The notes beneath the pieces are model-generated. The model was not told the origin of the DNA and made no database searches. It saw nothing but the letters and a program-made list of their open reading frames with translations. Below, piece by piece: positions 52,953 through 63,500 of a stretch of DNA of 64,000 nucleotides. A program made the position numbers and the translations under genes. Source of the DNA: Bacteroides sedimenti (GTDB taxonomy: Bacteria > Bacteroidota > Bacteroidia > Bacteroidales > Bacteroidaceae). The stretch spans positions 1,922,001 through 1,986,000 of the forward strand of contig NZ_AP028055.1 in assembly GCF_040365225.1 (NCBI RefSeq), written 5' to 3'. Every line of letters begins with the position of its first letter. The first letter of the stretch is position 1.

Positions 52953-55900
52953 TTAGAACCTTACATTGAGGCCAAGTGAAAGAGTCTTTACTTGAGGATA
53001 ATATCCTGCACCTGCATTTTCCGGGTCATATCCATCGAGTAATGACGTAAATGTCAGAAGATTCTGGCCGCTAAAATAAAGTTGTAAGAAATCTACTTTC
53101 AACTTCTTTACTATAGATTGAGGGAATGTGTAGCTAACCTGAAGATTTTTCAGTCGCAAATAAGAGGCATCTCTAATCCAAAATGAAGATGGCTTTTTAT
53201 TTTGAGACCAGCTATACAAGTTTCTTGGGAATGAACCATCCGGATTTTCGGCAGACCATCTATCCAAATGCTGTTCTTTGAAACTCTCGTCTGTTGCCCT
53301 GTTTAAACTGCTCATATAAGCACTTACATCATTAACTCCCTGGAAAAAGGCACTAACACCCCATCCTTTATAATCAGCAGTAAGGTTAAAACCATAGGTA
53401 ACACTAGGTACATCATTTCCAATAATAACACGGTCTTTTTCGTTAATAACACCATCTCCAACGTCTGGAATTCCGTCATTGTTTGTATCCTCAGTCAATT
53501 GATCCTTATAGATTAAATCACCTAAGCCGGTATTAGCATCTTGTTTAGCATGACTGGTCAACTCTTCATTCGTCCTAAAAATCCCGGTACACTCATATCC
53601 GAAAAAGGCTCTCACAGGAGATCCGACTTGCTGGATTGTATTACCGCTGATATAAGGTCCGGTACCTTTTAAATCAAGAATTTTTTCTTTAGTGAAGGAG
53701 GCATTGCCGCTGATAGAATATTTAAAATCTCCCAATTTATTCTGATAGCTTACCAGATATTCCCAACCGGTAACTCCGATAGAACCAGCATTTTGTTTAG
53801 GAGGTTCCAAGCCAAAAGTACCAGGAAGCGGCAAACTCATAAGGATATCATCGGTTCGGCGATCAAAATAATCAACCGACGCAGATAAATGATTATCAAG
53901 AACAGAAACATCTAATCCCAAATCCTTAGTTTTTGTTGTTTCCCATTTAATATCCGTATTTGCAGCATATTTTTGATAGATAGCATCCACAATCCCTTCG
54001 TTCATTACAATACTTGTCGACTCTAAAGAGGAACGCGTGGGGTAATTACCAACTTCATTATTACCAGTAGTACCATAGGACGCTCTAATCTTTAAGTTAG
54101 AAATCCAATCAAGCTCCTTCATAAAGCTCTCTTCAGACACACGCCATCCTGCCGAGAAAGAAGGGAAATAGCCAAATCGATGCCCTTTTGCAAAACGAGA
54201 GGAACCATCGGCACGAAGGTTTGCTTCAAGCAGATATTTACTCTTATAATCATAATTTAGACGACCAAAATATGAACGCATAGCATATTCAGTAGCATAA
54301 CCGCTATTAGTCATCGTTTTTTCTGACCCACCATTAATTTCGCCGATAGAATTATTCACGAAATTAGTTCGTTCTGCCCCAAGATAATCAAGACGATATG
54401 CTTCCTGAGAATATCCTGCCAAAGCATGGATATTATGCTCTCCGAATGACTTTTCATAATTTAAGAGTGCCTGTAAATTGACATCGGACATGTTTTGTGA
54501 ATTGTCTGTCTCTTTATTTGGTCCTGAAATCTTAATTAACGCTTTTGTATCGTAGTTGTAGTATTTAATTTCCTTAATAAAACGGTTGTAAACACTTGTA
54601 TAATGACGGATAGCAGCTACACCTTTTAATGTTAGCCCTTTTGCCAATGTAAGATCTGCGGTAAAAATCCCGTTTAAATCTTTAACATTGTCTTTGGAAA
54701 ATGCACCTGCATCAATCCAGGCTGCCAATCCGCCATTTCGGTAATACCCAGATGTTCCATCGTCGTATCTGCCAACAATTGTTGGTGGGTCTTTTTCAGC
54801 TTCAGAGTAAAAATACCCAAATGAATCATAATAAGGTTGTGCTGGTTCTATTTTGTCTGAATAGCGATATGAAAGGTTGGCCCCAAGTTTAAGACGTTTG
54901 TATACCTGACTTTCAATGTTTGCTCTGAATGTGTATCTGTCAAAATTGGTATTCTTAATATTTCCCGACTGATCAAGATAATCGAATGACATGTAATAGG
55001 TTGTTTTATCTGTTCCACCATCCATCTTTAGAAAATGGTTCTGTTGGAATCCATTTCTTGATAACAGAAGATCGAACCAATCGGTATTGGGATAATGGTT
55101 TGGATCGCTGCCGTCTTTAAATTTCTGTATTTGTTCAGCAGTGTATTTCGGGCTTTTATGTTCATTAACCAACGCTTCATTCAACAATACCGCATAATCC
55201 GGTGAACCCAGAATTTTAGGGAGGCTAGTTGGGGTTTGCGTTCCAATATAGGTATTGTAGGTAACCTTCATGGCACGGTTTTCGCCTTTCTTGGTAACTA
55301 TTAAGATTACACCATTAGCCGCTTTAGAACCATAAATTGCTGCCGAAGCCGCATCTTTCAGTACTGTGATACTTTCAATGTCGGAAGGAGGAATTGCATC
55401 CATACTTCCAGGAACTCCATCAACTATAACAAGGGGGCTTGTGCTATTAAGGGTTCCGCGTCCACGAACATAGATTGAACCACCATCTGAGCCAGGCTGT
55501 CCCGTCTTTTGAACGATTGTAACTCCGGCCATTTTCCCTTGAAGGGCCGAAGAGATCGTTGTTGAAGGCCTATTTTCCAAATCTTTAGCAGTTACAGTCT
55601 CAATTGAACCAGTGAGGTTTACTTTTTTCTGAGTGCCATATCCAACAACAACAACCTCATTCAATACTTGAGACGATTCTGCTAATGTAACTGCTAGTTT
55701 TTTATTATCACCGACTTTTATTTCAACAGGGGAATAACCAACACACGAAATCTTTAAAACCGACTTATCAGAAAGATCAAGTTCAAATTTTCCATCTATA
55801 TCTGTAGCTGTCGCATTATTTGTTCCTTTTTCAACTATTGAGGCACCAATAATTGTTTCACCATTCTTATCAGTTACAACACCATATATTCTATTACGTG

Positions 55901-56291
55901 TTCCTAATGGAGTCCTTTTTTCTTTTTTACTCAGTACAATTTGTTTTCCATTAATGTTATAATTCAAATCTGTACCTTTAAATAATTCATTCAAGATTTG
56001 TAATAGATCTTGTTTATTACTAGTTATAGTTACTTTTTGTTTTACGTTTACCAATTGTTGATTATACAAAAAATGGTAATCTGTTTTTGTTTCAATAACA
56101 TTCAACACTTGTTCCAAGGGAACATTTCTCATATCAAGTGACAGATTTACGGACTGAGCAAATACTGTCGAGTTAAACGATTGTACAATGAAACAAATAA
56201 TTAATATCATAAAAAATCGTCGAGAACTTTTTATTTCAGCAACTTTTCTATAGAAATTCATTTGTTTCCTCAAAAATAAATTCATATGCAT
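52953..56291 (-). CDS. SusC/RagA-type TonB-dependent transporter with STN domain
   Basis: The 1112-aa protein starts at 56291, or at inner ATG 56261 (MNFYRKVAEIK), before a signal peptide ending TVFAQ. The STN domain (about 48-125; VNLSLDMRNVPLEQVLNVIE) is the part that signals to a FecR-type anti-sigma factor. A carboxypeptidase-regulatory-like domain (about 137-205), the TonB-box region VLNEVVVVGYGTQ, the plug with LVIVDGVPGS and SITVLKDAASAAIYGS, and the barrel ending LSLGLNVRF follow. It would import the glycan and report its presence to the FecR protein at 56609. No TANNTTTG promoter lies directly upstream, as expected if it depends on the ECF sigma factor. Confidence 0.96.
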   Translation of the reverse strand: MHMNLFLRKQMNFYRKVAEIKSSRRFFMILIICFIVQSFNSTVFAQSVNLSLDMRNVPLEQVLNVIETKTDYHFLYNQQLVNVKQKVTITSNKQDLLQILNELFKGTDLNYNINGKQIVLSKKEKRTPLGTRNRIYGVVTDKNGETIIGASIVEKGTNNATATDIDGKFELDLSDKSVLKISCVGYSPVEIKVGDNKKLAVTLAESSQVLNEVVVVGYGTQKKVNLTGSIETVTAKDLENRPSTTISSALQGKMAGVTIVQKTGQPGSDGGSIYVRGRGTLNSTSPLVIVDGVPGSMDAIPPSDIESITVLKDAASAAIYGSKAANGVILIVTKKGENRAMKVTYNTYIGTQTPTSLPKILGSPDYAVLLNEALVNEHKSPKYTAEQIQKFKDGSDPNHYPNTDWFDLLLSRNGFQQNHFLKMDGGTDKTTYYMSFDYLDQSGNIKNTNFDRYTFRANIESQVYKRLKLGANLSYRYSDKIEPAQPYYDSFGYFYSEAEKDPPTIVGRYDDGTSGYYRNGGLAAWIDAGAFSKDNVKDLNGIFTADLTLAKGLTLKGVAAIRHYTSVYNRFIKEIKYYNYDTKALIKISGPNKETDNSQNMSDVNLQALLNYEKSFGEHNIHALAGYSQEAYRLDYLGAERTNFVNNSIGEINGGSEKTMTNSGYATEYAMRSYFGRLNYDYKSKYLLEANLRADGSSRFAKGHRFGYFPSFSAGWRVSEESFMKELDWISNLKIRASYGTTGNNEVGNYPTRSSLESTSIVMNEGIVDAIYQKYAANTDIKWETTKTKDLGLDVSVLDNHLSASVDYFDRRTDDILMSLPLPGTFGLEPPKQNAGSIGVTGWEYLVSYQNKLGDFKYSISGNASFTKEKILDLKGTGPYISGNTIQQVGSPVRAFFGYECTGIFRTNEELTSHAKQDANTGLGDLIYKDQLTEDTNNDGIPDVGDGVINEKDRVIIGNDVPSVTYGFNLTADYKGWGVSAFFQGVNDVSAYMSSLNRATDESFKEQHLDRWSAENPDGSFPRNLYSWSQNKKPSSFWIRDASYLRLKNLQVSYTFPQSIVKKLKVDFLQLYFSGQNLLTFTSLLDGYDPENAGAGYYPQVKTLSLGLNVRF

Positions 56292-56508
56292 TATAAAGGT
56301 TAATTAAACATATTTGGTTAATAAAAAATTAGGTATTACAGAATTTCTTTTCATACCTCTTTGTTGAAACGTGTGTGTTAAGTACTAGTTCTCATCATTT
56401 GTATAATTTATAAGTTAAGGACTGTATTATTAATAAAAGATAAAATCCGCAATCATTTCTCTGTGTTTAAATCTGATTTATATCCATCCTTAACAAAGAC
56501 GTTTTTAA

Positions 56509-56542
56509 AAAAAAAGCCCACATAAGAATGTGAGCTTTTTTT
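56509..56542 (-). terminator. Terminator after the sigma-FecR pair
   Basis: Stem of GC(C/T)CACAT with poly-A and poly-T flanks (56509-56523 and 56528-56542), one mismatch and a 4-nt loop. On the - strand it ends in a long T run. It lies 67 nt after the FecR stop and separates regulators from the susC gene, so susC must have its own promoter between it and 56291. Confidence 0.85.
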
Positions 56543-56608
56543 CTATTGTAAACGACAAAAGATTTAATAACCATTCAAATCGCCAACATGTGTTTATTAA
56601 ACCGGGAA

Positions 56609-57646
56609 TTACAATTCATTAATTTTCTGTTTATAAACTTCTATTTTCTCTTTACTAAACTCTCCATTTTTTGTTTTAAACCTTTCTGTCCTTCTATAGC
56701 GAATAGGAGCTGTCATTTTCATTAGACGTAGAATTTCTTCTAAAGATTCACCTTCAAAAGTGGCACGATAAGGTTGAGATGCAATTTGTGTATCTTTCAC
56801 TAATATATCAACATTATACATTTGACCTATTTTCTTAAATACATAATCCAGTGGGTCATTCCTAAAAACCAAGATGCCATTTCGCCATGTACACCATTTA
56901 TAAGTATCAACTTTAGCTAAGTTATAGCTATTAGATTTATTATTGTAACTGAGACGTTGATTGGGTACTAATGCTATGTTTCTATCATTATTTAATTCAA
57001 CATTTACTTTTCCATGCACAAGTGTCACTGCAATCACAGAATCTGTGGAATATGCTTCAACATTAAAAGCCGTACCAGTTGCTTTCACAGCCAGATTAGC
57101 AGTCTTAACCATAAAAGGATTGTTTTTATCAGAATGAACCTCAAAATAGGCCTCTCCCGATAAATACACATCACGGATTCCTGATTTGAAGACAACTGGA
57201 TACTTTAAACGACTCCCGGAATTGAGCCAAACTTTTGAACCATCAGGCAAATTAACTTGAGAACGTACTCCAAAAGGGGAAAAGATTTCTTGATAAACAA
57301 CTTCTGCAGTTAAATTCTTTTCTTTGTTAATCAAATATGCCATCAATAGAAACAATGGTAATATAATAATTGCAGCTATTCTCTGCCACCATACTACAGC
57401 AGGCATCTGGGTCCATCTCTTGACCTTAATTGTCTTCATTATTTTTTTCTCAGCTTTGGCAACATCTATTGTTTCTGGGTTGAATGAAGGATAAGAAACC
57501 TGCCAAATATTTCTCAACTGATTAAAATATGCGATATTATTGACATCTTCATTCAACCAAGATGTCAACATGTTTTCTTCATCAATAGTCAACTCCTCCG
57601 AAAAATGCTTGGCTATCAATATATCTATATTATTATTTACTTGCAT
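56609..57646 (-). CDS. FecR-family anti-sigma factor
   Basis: The 345-aa protein has a cytoplasmic N-terminal sigma-binding region (about residues 1-80, with the short helical EELTIDEENMLTSWL segment), one transmembrane helix (about 89-107, IAAIIILPLFLLMAYLI) and a periplasmic FecR domain (about 120-215; VNLPDGSKVWLNSGSRLKYP, GEAYFEVHSDKNNPFMV). A C-terminal domain follows that could touch the STN domain of SusC. It relays the outer-membrane signal to the sigma factor encoded 55 nt upstream. The pair matches the trans-envelope regulation known for host-glycan PULs. Confidence 0.93.
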   Translation of the reverse strand: MQVNNNIDILIAKHFSEELTIDEENMLTSWLNEDVNNIAYFNQLRNIWQVSYPSFNPETIDVAKAEKKIMKTIKVKRWTQMPAVVWWQRIAAIIILPLFLLMAYLINKEKNLTAEVVYQEIFSPFGVRSQVNLPDGSKVWLNSGSRLKYPVVFKSGIRDVYLSGEAYFEVHSDKNNPFMVKTANLAVKATGTAFNVEAYSTDSVIAVTLVHGKVNVELNNDRNIALVPNQRLSYNNKSNSYNLAKVDTYKWCTWRNGILVFRNDPLDYVFKKIGQMYNVDILVKDTQIASQPYRATFEGESLEEILRLMKMTAPIRYRRTERFKTKNGEFSKEKIEVYKQKINEL

Positions 57647-57701
57647 GCTTATATCTTTTAGTTATATTATGACGTTCCATAATCTATTTACCACATAAAT
57701 A

Positions 57702-58274
57702 TTATAGTTCTTTAAAAAGTAGCATTGATACAAGTAGAAAAAACTCTTTTAAATACACTCGTAACAACCCAATAGCTTTCCCTATACGTACTTCTATAGT
57801 CCGTTCAGAAACATCAAGACGGCTAGCAATCTCTTTGTATCTCAATCCTTCAAAGCGATTCATTTCAAAGGCAAGCCGACATGCCTCTGGCAATTTACTT
57901 AATGCTTCATCTAAATGATTTTGTAAATCTGAATAAAGAATGTAGTTCTCAGTATCGACATTATCATCCAGCCCAAATGCTGCGGTATATGATTCATGTT
58001 CATATTTCACCTGATTATGCCTTATTTCATCTAGGCAACTATTTTGGACAGCTCTCAATAAATATGATTTTAATGAAGTATTTACCACAAGCACCTCTCT
58101 GTCTGACCATAATTTTAAAAAAATCGTCTGAACTATGTCCTCACATCGCACCTTATCATACAAGAAATTCCCTCCAAACAAGACTAAATCCTTATAATAT
58201 TTTTGGAAAAGCAAGGTAAAAGCCTCTTTGTTTCCTTGTTTAAGTTCAAATAATAAATAATGTTCCTCATTCAT
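57702..58274 (-). CDS. ECF-type RNA polymerase sigma factor
   Basis: The 190-aa cytoplasmic protein has region 2 (about residues 10-85; ELKQGNKEAFTLLFQKYY, EDIVQTIFLKLWSDRE) and region 4 (about 120-175; LSKLPEACRLAFEMNRFEGL, YKEIASRLDVSERTIEVRI). This is the Bacteroidota FecI-like type. A short hydrophobic tail (EFFLLVSMLLF) after region 4 is slightly unusual. It should direct transcription of the SusC-SusD-GH2 operon when released by the FecR protein. Its own promoter is a perfect housekeeping match. Confidence 0.94.
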   Translation of the reverse strand: MNEEHYLLFELKQGNKEAFTLLFQKYYKDLVLFGGNFLYDKVRCEDIVQTIFLKLWSDREVLVVNTSLKSYLLRAVQNSCLDEIRHNQVKYEHESYTAAFGLDDNVDTENYILYSDLQNHLDEALSKLPEACRLAFEMNRFEGLRYKEIASRLDVSERTIEVRIGKAIGLLRVYLKEFFLLVSMLLFKEL

Positions 58275-58342
58275 TGTACAGTACTATTTCTTCACTTAAG
58301 GGTGGGCTCCCTATAGTTATATCAATTAAAGAAGAAAATAAG

Positions 58343-58373
58343 CAAAATTAAAATCGGCCCAAACTTACACAAA
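58343..58373 (-). promoter_or_regulatory. Promoter of the sigma-FecR pair
   Basis: On the - strand, TTTG (58373-58370), a 19-bp spacer and TAATTTTG (58350-58343) match the Bacteroides consensus exactly. The -7 element ends 68 nt before the sigma factor start codon. The regulators are thus made by the main sigma factor. Confidence 0.7.
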
Positions 58374-58589
58374 AAAATGCAATTTATGGATATGAGGCTA
58401 AAAATTAGGAATACGAATCGGAATTTTTATATGATAAATGTGAGTCATTAATTAAATCAACAACTTAACTTTTTCCGGAAAAAGTTTGCAAGTTCAGTAT
58501 TCATTAAATATTATTAATGATTATATCAGTTATTACATAAAAAACAAGATGGTTTATTTTCAGTTCGACCATTAAAACAAAATAATGAT

Positions 58590-58597
58590 TATTTTTG
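58590..58597 (+). promoter_or_regulatory. -7 promoter element for the GH123-like gene
   Basis: TATTTTTG fits TANNTTTG, 53 nt before the start codon. No TTTG was found at the -33 position, which reads TTCG, so the match is partial. The divergent sigma factor promoter lies about 220 bp away in the same 376-bp intergenic region. Confidence 0.45.
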
Positions 58598-58650
58598 TGA
58601 ACTAATGACAATCTCTTAAAACAAACCAACCACTTAAAAACACATTTACA

Positions 58651-60450
58651 ATGAAACGAAAACTTTTTCTGCTGTTGGCATATACTTTGGGTACTGTATC
58701 CCTATGTGCGCAACAAGGTATTACACAATGTGGAACTTTAACCGGCCAAAAGCCTTTTCCTCTGAATGAATACAAGGAATTGCCCGACCCTAAATCACCT
58801 GACAAGAAAGCATGGAATATTGTTTCTCGCCCTTGTGTTTCCTGGGGAAGTACCGATAAGCGTTACGCAAAAGGTGAAGTCCCCACCCTTAAAAAGCAAA
58901 CTCAACTGAAATTATCGGCCTGGAAAGGAGAAAGGGTTAGTGCACAGGCTGTAGTGTGGAGCAATAAAAAAATCAATGATCTGCAATACACATTCACCGA
59001 ATTCAAAAGCAACAAAGGAATAGCGCTCCCTGCCAGTGCCTTCACCGGAGGGTTCGTTCGTTATGTGATGACCGACGAGCTGAATAAAGATAAAAAAGGA
59101 GGTTGCGGCCACAGGCCCGATCACTCTAAATACGACTCCCTGTTAGTCGCCGATCCCATCGACCATCTTCTTTCGAAAATGAACTTGGAAGAGATGAATG
59201 CTCAGGCAATCTGGGTGAAGTGTCAGGTTCCGTCAACTACTCCTTCAGGTATTTATAAAGGAGCATTAATTGTGAAAGGTGACAATAAACAGTTAGCACG
59301 TTTGGAACTGGAAATCGAGGTGGGCAACCGTACGCTTCCGGCACCTGCTGAATGGGCATACCATCTTGATTTATGGCAAAGTCCTTTTGCTGTTGCACGC
59401 TACAACCAGGTTCCACTCTGGAGTAAAGAGCACTTCGATGCAATGCGCCCTCTCATGAAGATGTTGGCTGATGCCGGACAGAAAGTAATCACAGCCTCCA
59501 TTATGGAGCATCCGTGGAACTGCCAGACTGAAGATTGTTTCGAATCAATGGTTACCTGGTTAAAGAAAGCAGATGGCACCTGGTATTTTGATTATACCGT
59601 ACTTGACAAATGGGTGGAATTCATGATGAATCTAGGCATCAACAAACAGATTAATTGTTATTCTATGGTGCCCTGGGAACTTTCATTCCAATATTTCGAC
59701 CAAGCAACCAACTCGGTGAAATACATCAATGCAGCTCCCGGAGAGAAAGAGTATGATGAACTATGGACCGCTTTCCTCTCCTCCTTCTCAAAACACCTCA
59801 AAGAAAAAGGATGGTTTGATATATGCACCATCGCCATGGACGAACGTCCAATGGAAGTGATGCAAAAAACACTGAAGGTTATCAGAAAATCCGATCCGAA
59901 TTGGAAAGTTTCCCTAGCTGGCAACTACCACGCTGAAATTGAACCGGATATTTTTGATTACTGCATCACCATTTCGCAATCGTTCCCCGATAAGGTGTTG
60001 GAACGCCGTCGCCAGGAACATAAATACAGCACCAATTACACCTGTTGCACCGAACCAGACCCGAACACATTTACGTTCTCGGCTCCGGCAGAATCGGCCT
60101 GGATAAGCTACTTCTCGGCAAAAGAGGGTCTCGATGGCTATTTGAGATGGGCATACAACAGCTGGCCGCTTGAGCCACTGCTCGATTCAAGATTCCGTTC
60201 ATGGGCAGGTGGAGACACTTATCTGATTTATCCGGGAGCACGCAGTTCCATCCGTTTTGAAAGAATGGTTGAAGGAATTCAGGCGCATGAAAAAATAACC
60301 ATCCTGCGCAATGAATTCAAACAAAAGGGCGATAAAGCCGGCTTGAAGAAAATTGAAAAGATTCTCTCTTCATTCAATCTAAATGATTTTCCTAATACTC
60401 CGGCTGCTGTAACAGTTGAAAAAGCATGTAAAGCGATAAATTCGTTGTAA
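58651..60450 (+). CDS. GH123-like glycosidase (DUF4091 type), exported
   Basis: The 599-aa protein has a signal peptide ending LCAQ. An N-terminal beta-sandwich (about residues 55-230; KGERVSAQAVVWSNK, VPSTTPSGIYKGALIV) precedes a TIM-barrel-like domain (about 235-545). IAMDERP, near residue 395, holds the adjacent Asp-Glu pair (D397, E398) used by GH123 enzymes for substrate-assisted catalysis. The family includes beta-N-acetylgalactosaminidases. It is divergent from the sigma-FecR genes of the GH2 operon and could act on the same glycan. Activity on N-acetylgalactosamine is a family-based guess; other DUF4091 proteins are untested. Confidence 0.78.
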   Translation: MKRKLFLLLAYTLGTVSLCAQQGITQCGTLTGQKPFPLNEYKELPDPKSPDKKAWNIVSRPCVSWGSTDKRYAKGEVPTLKKQTQLKLSAWKGERVSAQAVVWSNKKINDLQYTFTEFKSNKGIALPASAFTGGFVRYVMTDELNKDKKGGCGHRPDHSKYDSLLVADPIDHLLSKMNLEEMNAQAIWVKCQVPSTTPSGIYKGALIVKGDNKQLARLELEIEVGNRTLPAPAEWAYHLDLWQSPFAVARYNQVPLWSKEHFDAMRPLMKMLADAGQKVITASIMEHPWNCQTEDCFESMVTWLKKADGTWYFDYTVLDKWVEFMMNLGINKQINCYSMVPWELSFQYFDQATNSVKYINAAPGEKEYDELWTAFLSSFSKHLKEKGWFDICTIAMDERPMEVMQKTLKVIRKSDPNWKVSLAGNYHAEIEPDIFDYCITISQSFPDKVLERRRQEHKYSTNYTCCTEPDPNTFTFSAPAESAWISYFSAKEGLDGYLRWAYNSWPLEPLLDSRFRSWAGGDTYLIYPGARSSIRFERMVEGIQAHEKITILRNEFKQKGDKAGLKKIEKILSSFNLNDFPNTPAAVTVEKACKAINSL

Positions 60451-60483
60451 AGTGTATTAAGCTTTCAGATAAAGCATTCATAT

Positions 60484-60521
60484 AAGGAGGTTGTTTCCCG
60501 AAAAACAGAAACAACCTCCTT
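60484..60521. terminator. Bidirectional terminator between convergent genes
   Basis: Perfect 14-bp arms AAGGAGGTTGTTTC (60484-60497) and its complement (60508-60521), with a 10-nt loop and a T-rich run on the right (TTTATTTT). It lies between the GH123-like stop and the end of the synthetase gene and can serve both. Confidence 0.85.
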
Positions 60522-60529
60522 TATTTTCA

Positions 60530-63500
60530 TCAGCCCTCAGTCTTAATAGCCGGAGCTCCGACAAATCGATTCTTTGCAGGAAGGATTTCGTTCTTCATCA
60601 AAACAGATAATGGATCTAATATGGAATCATCTTCCATTTTAGAATCATAAAGAACCACAGACATGCCACCCACACTGCACCTTTTTCCAATGTCGATATA
60701 CGACATTTTCATGACTCTGTCCTCGAAAAGATGAGTCTGTAGTGTACAGTTGTCGTTACACACCGAATTATCCCGTATTCTGATCAAATCGAACTCTGTA
60801 ATCTGAGTGGTAAACAAACAGGTTCTGCTTCCTATCTTACAACCAAGCAAACGTAAGGGATATTTAATGAACGGAGTCCCTGTAAGGACATTTAATAAAA
60901 AGAATACTAAAAAGTTTTCATAAACCCCGGTTATCAATTCACTTCTCCATACATAATTACTCCATAAAGGCTTTTTTGCCGTTGAATATTCACCTATAAT
61001 CGTCCATTTTAACAGAACAGTAATTAGTGTACCTATAATTGCAGCACCAATATATAGAAATGGGAAGACCCAAAGCAGTTCATAAAGGTCTTTTTCCACT
61101 TGCAGGAATGAAACTGCATTAGTAACTAAAGCAGCACAGAAGATAAAAAGCGTTGCAGGCAAGACTACACGAAAGAACTCTATCGTATAACGTTGGATAA
61201 AAAGTTTCCTAGTAGGTTTATAGGTTTGTTCTGCAGGAAAATCACGATTAATATCTCTTTTGGGTAAAAATACTGCCGGAGACCCAAACCAGGATGTACC
61301 ATCTTTTGCTGGAAGGTTTTCATTATCCATCTTTGAGAGTACACCAACCAACACATCGTTTCCTAAGTGTGTACTTGGACTGATTACTGCACTATTCCCT
61401 ACGAATGTCCGGTTACCGATGTATGTCTTGGCTATGTTCATATAGCCGTTACGAACATGACAAGCTCCAACTGAAACCGAATCGGCTAAAAAACACTCAT
61501 CACCGGTTACCAGAAGATCGGGTGAAATAAATTCAACCGTCGAGATCTCTACCCGTTTGCCCATTTTTACCCCTAACCTCTTGAACCAGATTTGTAGGTA
61601 AAGTGTGGTGTAAAGTGTACCAATTACCTGTAGACTCAACTTCATCAACTGGTCGAAAAACCATTTCTTATAGTAAAACAGGCTATTTAACGGGTATTTA
61701 CCTTCTTTAATATTTCCAAGCAGCAGCCATTTAAGAATTGTAATGATAGAAGTAAGCAACACTACAAATGAAAAACCAACACCGATTGTCATCCAAAGGA
61801 AATGATATTTTTCAGAAGTAAAGTCCAAGTGGGTGATTAACATCATGCCAGGGAAATAAGCAATCATGGTAATTAACGGTATAACAAAAACTCCGAATAA
61901 GGAAAGCAGCGTAAACCTTTTCGACCAGAGTTTTATATGTTCCTGAGGTTCATTCATCCCTATTTTTGAAGCAGGCGAACCACCCCAAATTTCATTATGG
62001 GGAATAGTAGAACCTTCGGGAACCAGAGTTAAATCTTCAATTGAGCTATTTCTTTCCATTTTTGTATTATGAGCCAAACAACATCTGGTTCCTATAAAAA
62101 CATCGTCCTCTATTTCTATGGTTCCTATCTTTAAGTAACCATCTTCAATAATATATCCTCTTAAGTGTGAATCTGTACAAATGCTTACATTGTCTCCGAC
62201 GCTCAACAAATCGAACGCTGAAACCGCAGAAGTATTAATATAGGTATCTTTCCCAATTTTTGCACCTACCAATCGATAAAACAGATTAATCATTGAGGTT
62301 CCGGTAAAATAAACTGTTGGACAAATGCTGATCACTTTATCCACAATCCAGAACCTGAAATAGTAACTACCCCAAAGCTTGTATTTTCCCGCCTTAATTT
62401 TTCCCAGAACAATCCATTTGAAAATAATGGCAAATATTGAAAGCACAGGCAATATTGAAAAATACATCAGAAGACTCATAAAAAGGGAATAGAACACTCC
62501 GTTTTCTGCCTGATAATAATATGAATAAACCAGGAACGGCCCCAGCCACTCCATTCCAAAAAGCAAAATCAGAAACAGCAAAGAGATTCCCTGAAAAAAA
62601 GTACAGGTGTAATAGCTTAATTTCGAAGGGGTGTAAATATCACGTTCTTCTGAGTCTCTTGCACCCTCTTTGGGTTTCTTTTTTTCAAGTTCCCTTGCCA
62701 GATCCGAGAGAACTGGAAATTTGTATACGTCGGCTACCGACATATTCTCAAACATTTTCAATTCTCGCATCTCCGAAACAACGATAGCCGCTAATAAGGA
62801 ATGCCCTCCCAAATCGTCAAAGAAATTATCGTCCATTGAGACGTCATTTCTATTGATATTTCGAGATATAATTTTAACCATCTCATGTTCAATCATTGTG
62901 GAAGGAGGAAGAATCTTCCTTTGCGCAGAATATACCAACGGTAATTGAGGTGGCGGCAAACGGTTACGATCAATCTTCTGACTTGACGTCATTGGTAATG
63001 CCGCAATAACATCCAGCGTTGATGGAACCATGTAATATGGGAGCATTTGCCGTAATAACTTTGCTACCTCTTCACGATCTATCTCTTGTTCTTCGTTTTT
63101 CACAACATAGGCAGCCAATTGTTGTGTACTACTATCCAACTTTACTGCTGCTGCTTGTATCCCTTTACATTTTATCAGCAGACTTTCTATTTCTGCCAAT
63201 TCAACCCTGAATCCGCGAACTTTCACTTGTGCATCAGCTCTTCCCAAAAAAATCAGCTCGCCATTAGGGGCATATCTGGCTAGATCGCCCGTGCGATAAT
63301 ATCGTTTACGAACTCCATTAAACTTATCTGTTTCAATAAATTTTTGAGCAGTCAGCTCCTTCCTATTTAAATATCCACGTGCAACGCTTTCGCCGCCAAT
63401 AAGGATTTCGCCCTCTTCTCCGTAGGATACAGTTTCAAGTTGCTCATTAACCAGTAACACATCATACCCCTTCAAAGGTTTACCTATCGTTACATCTTCA

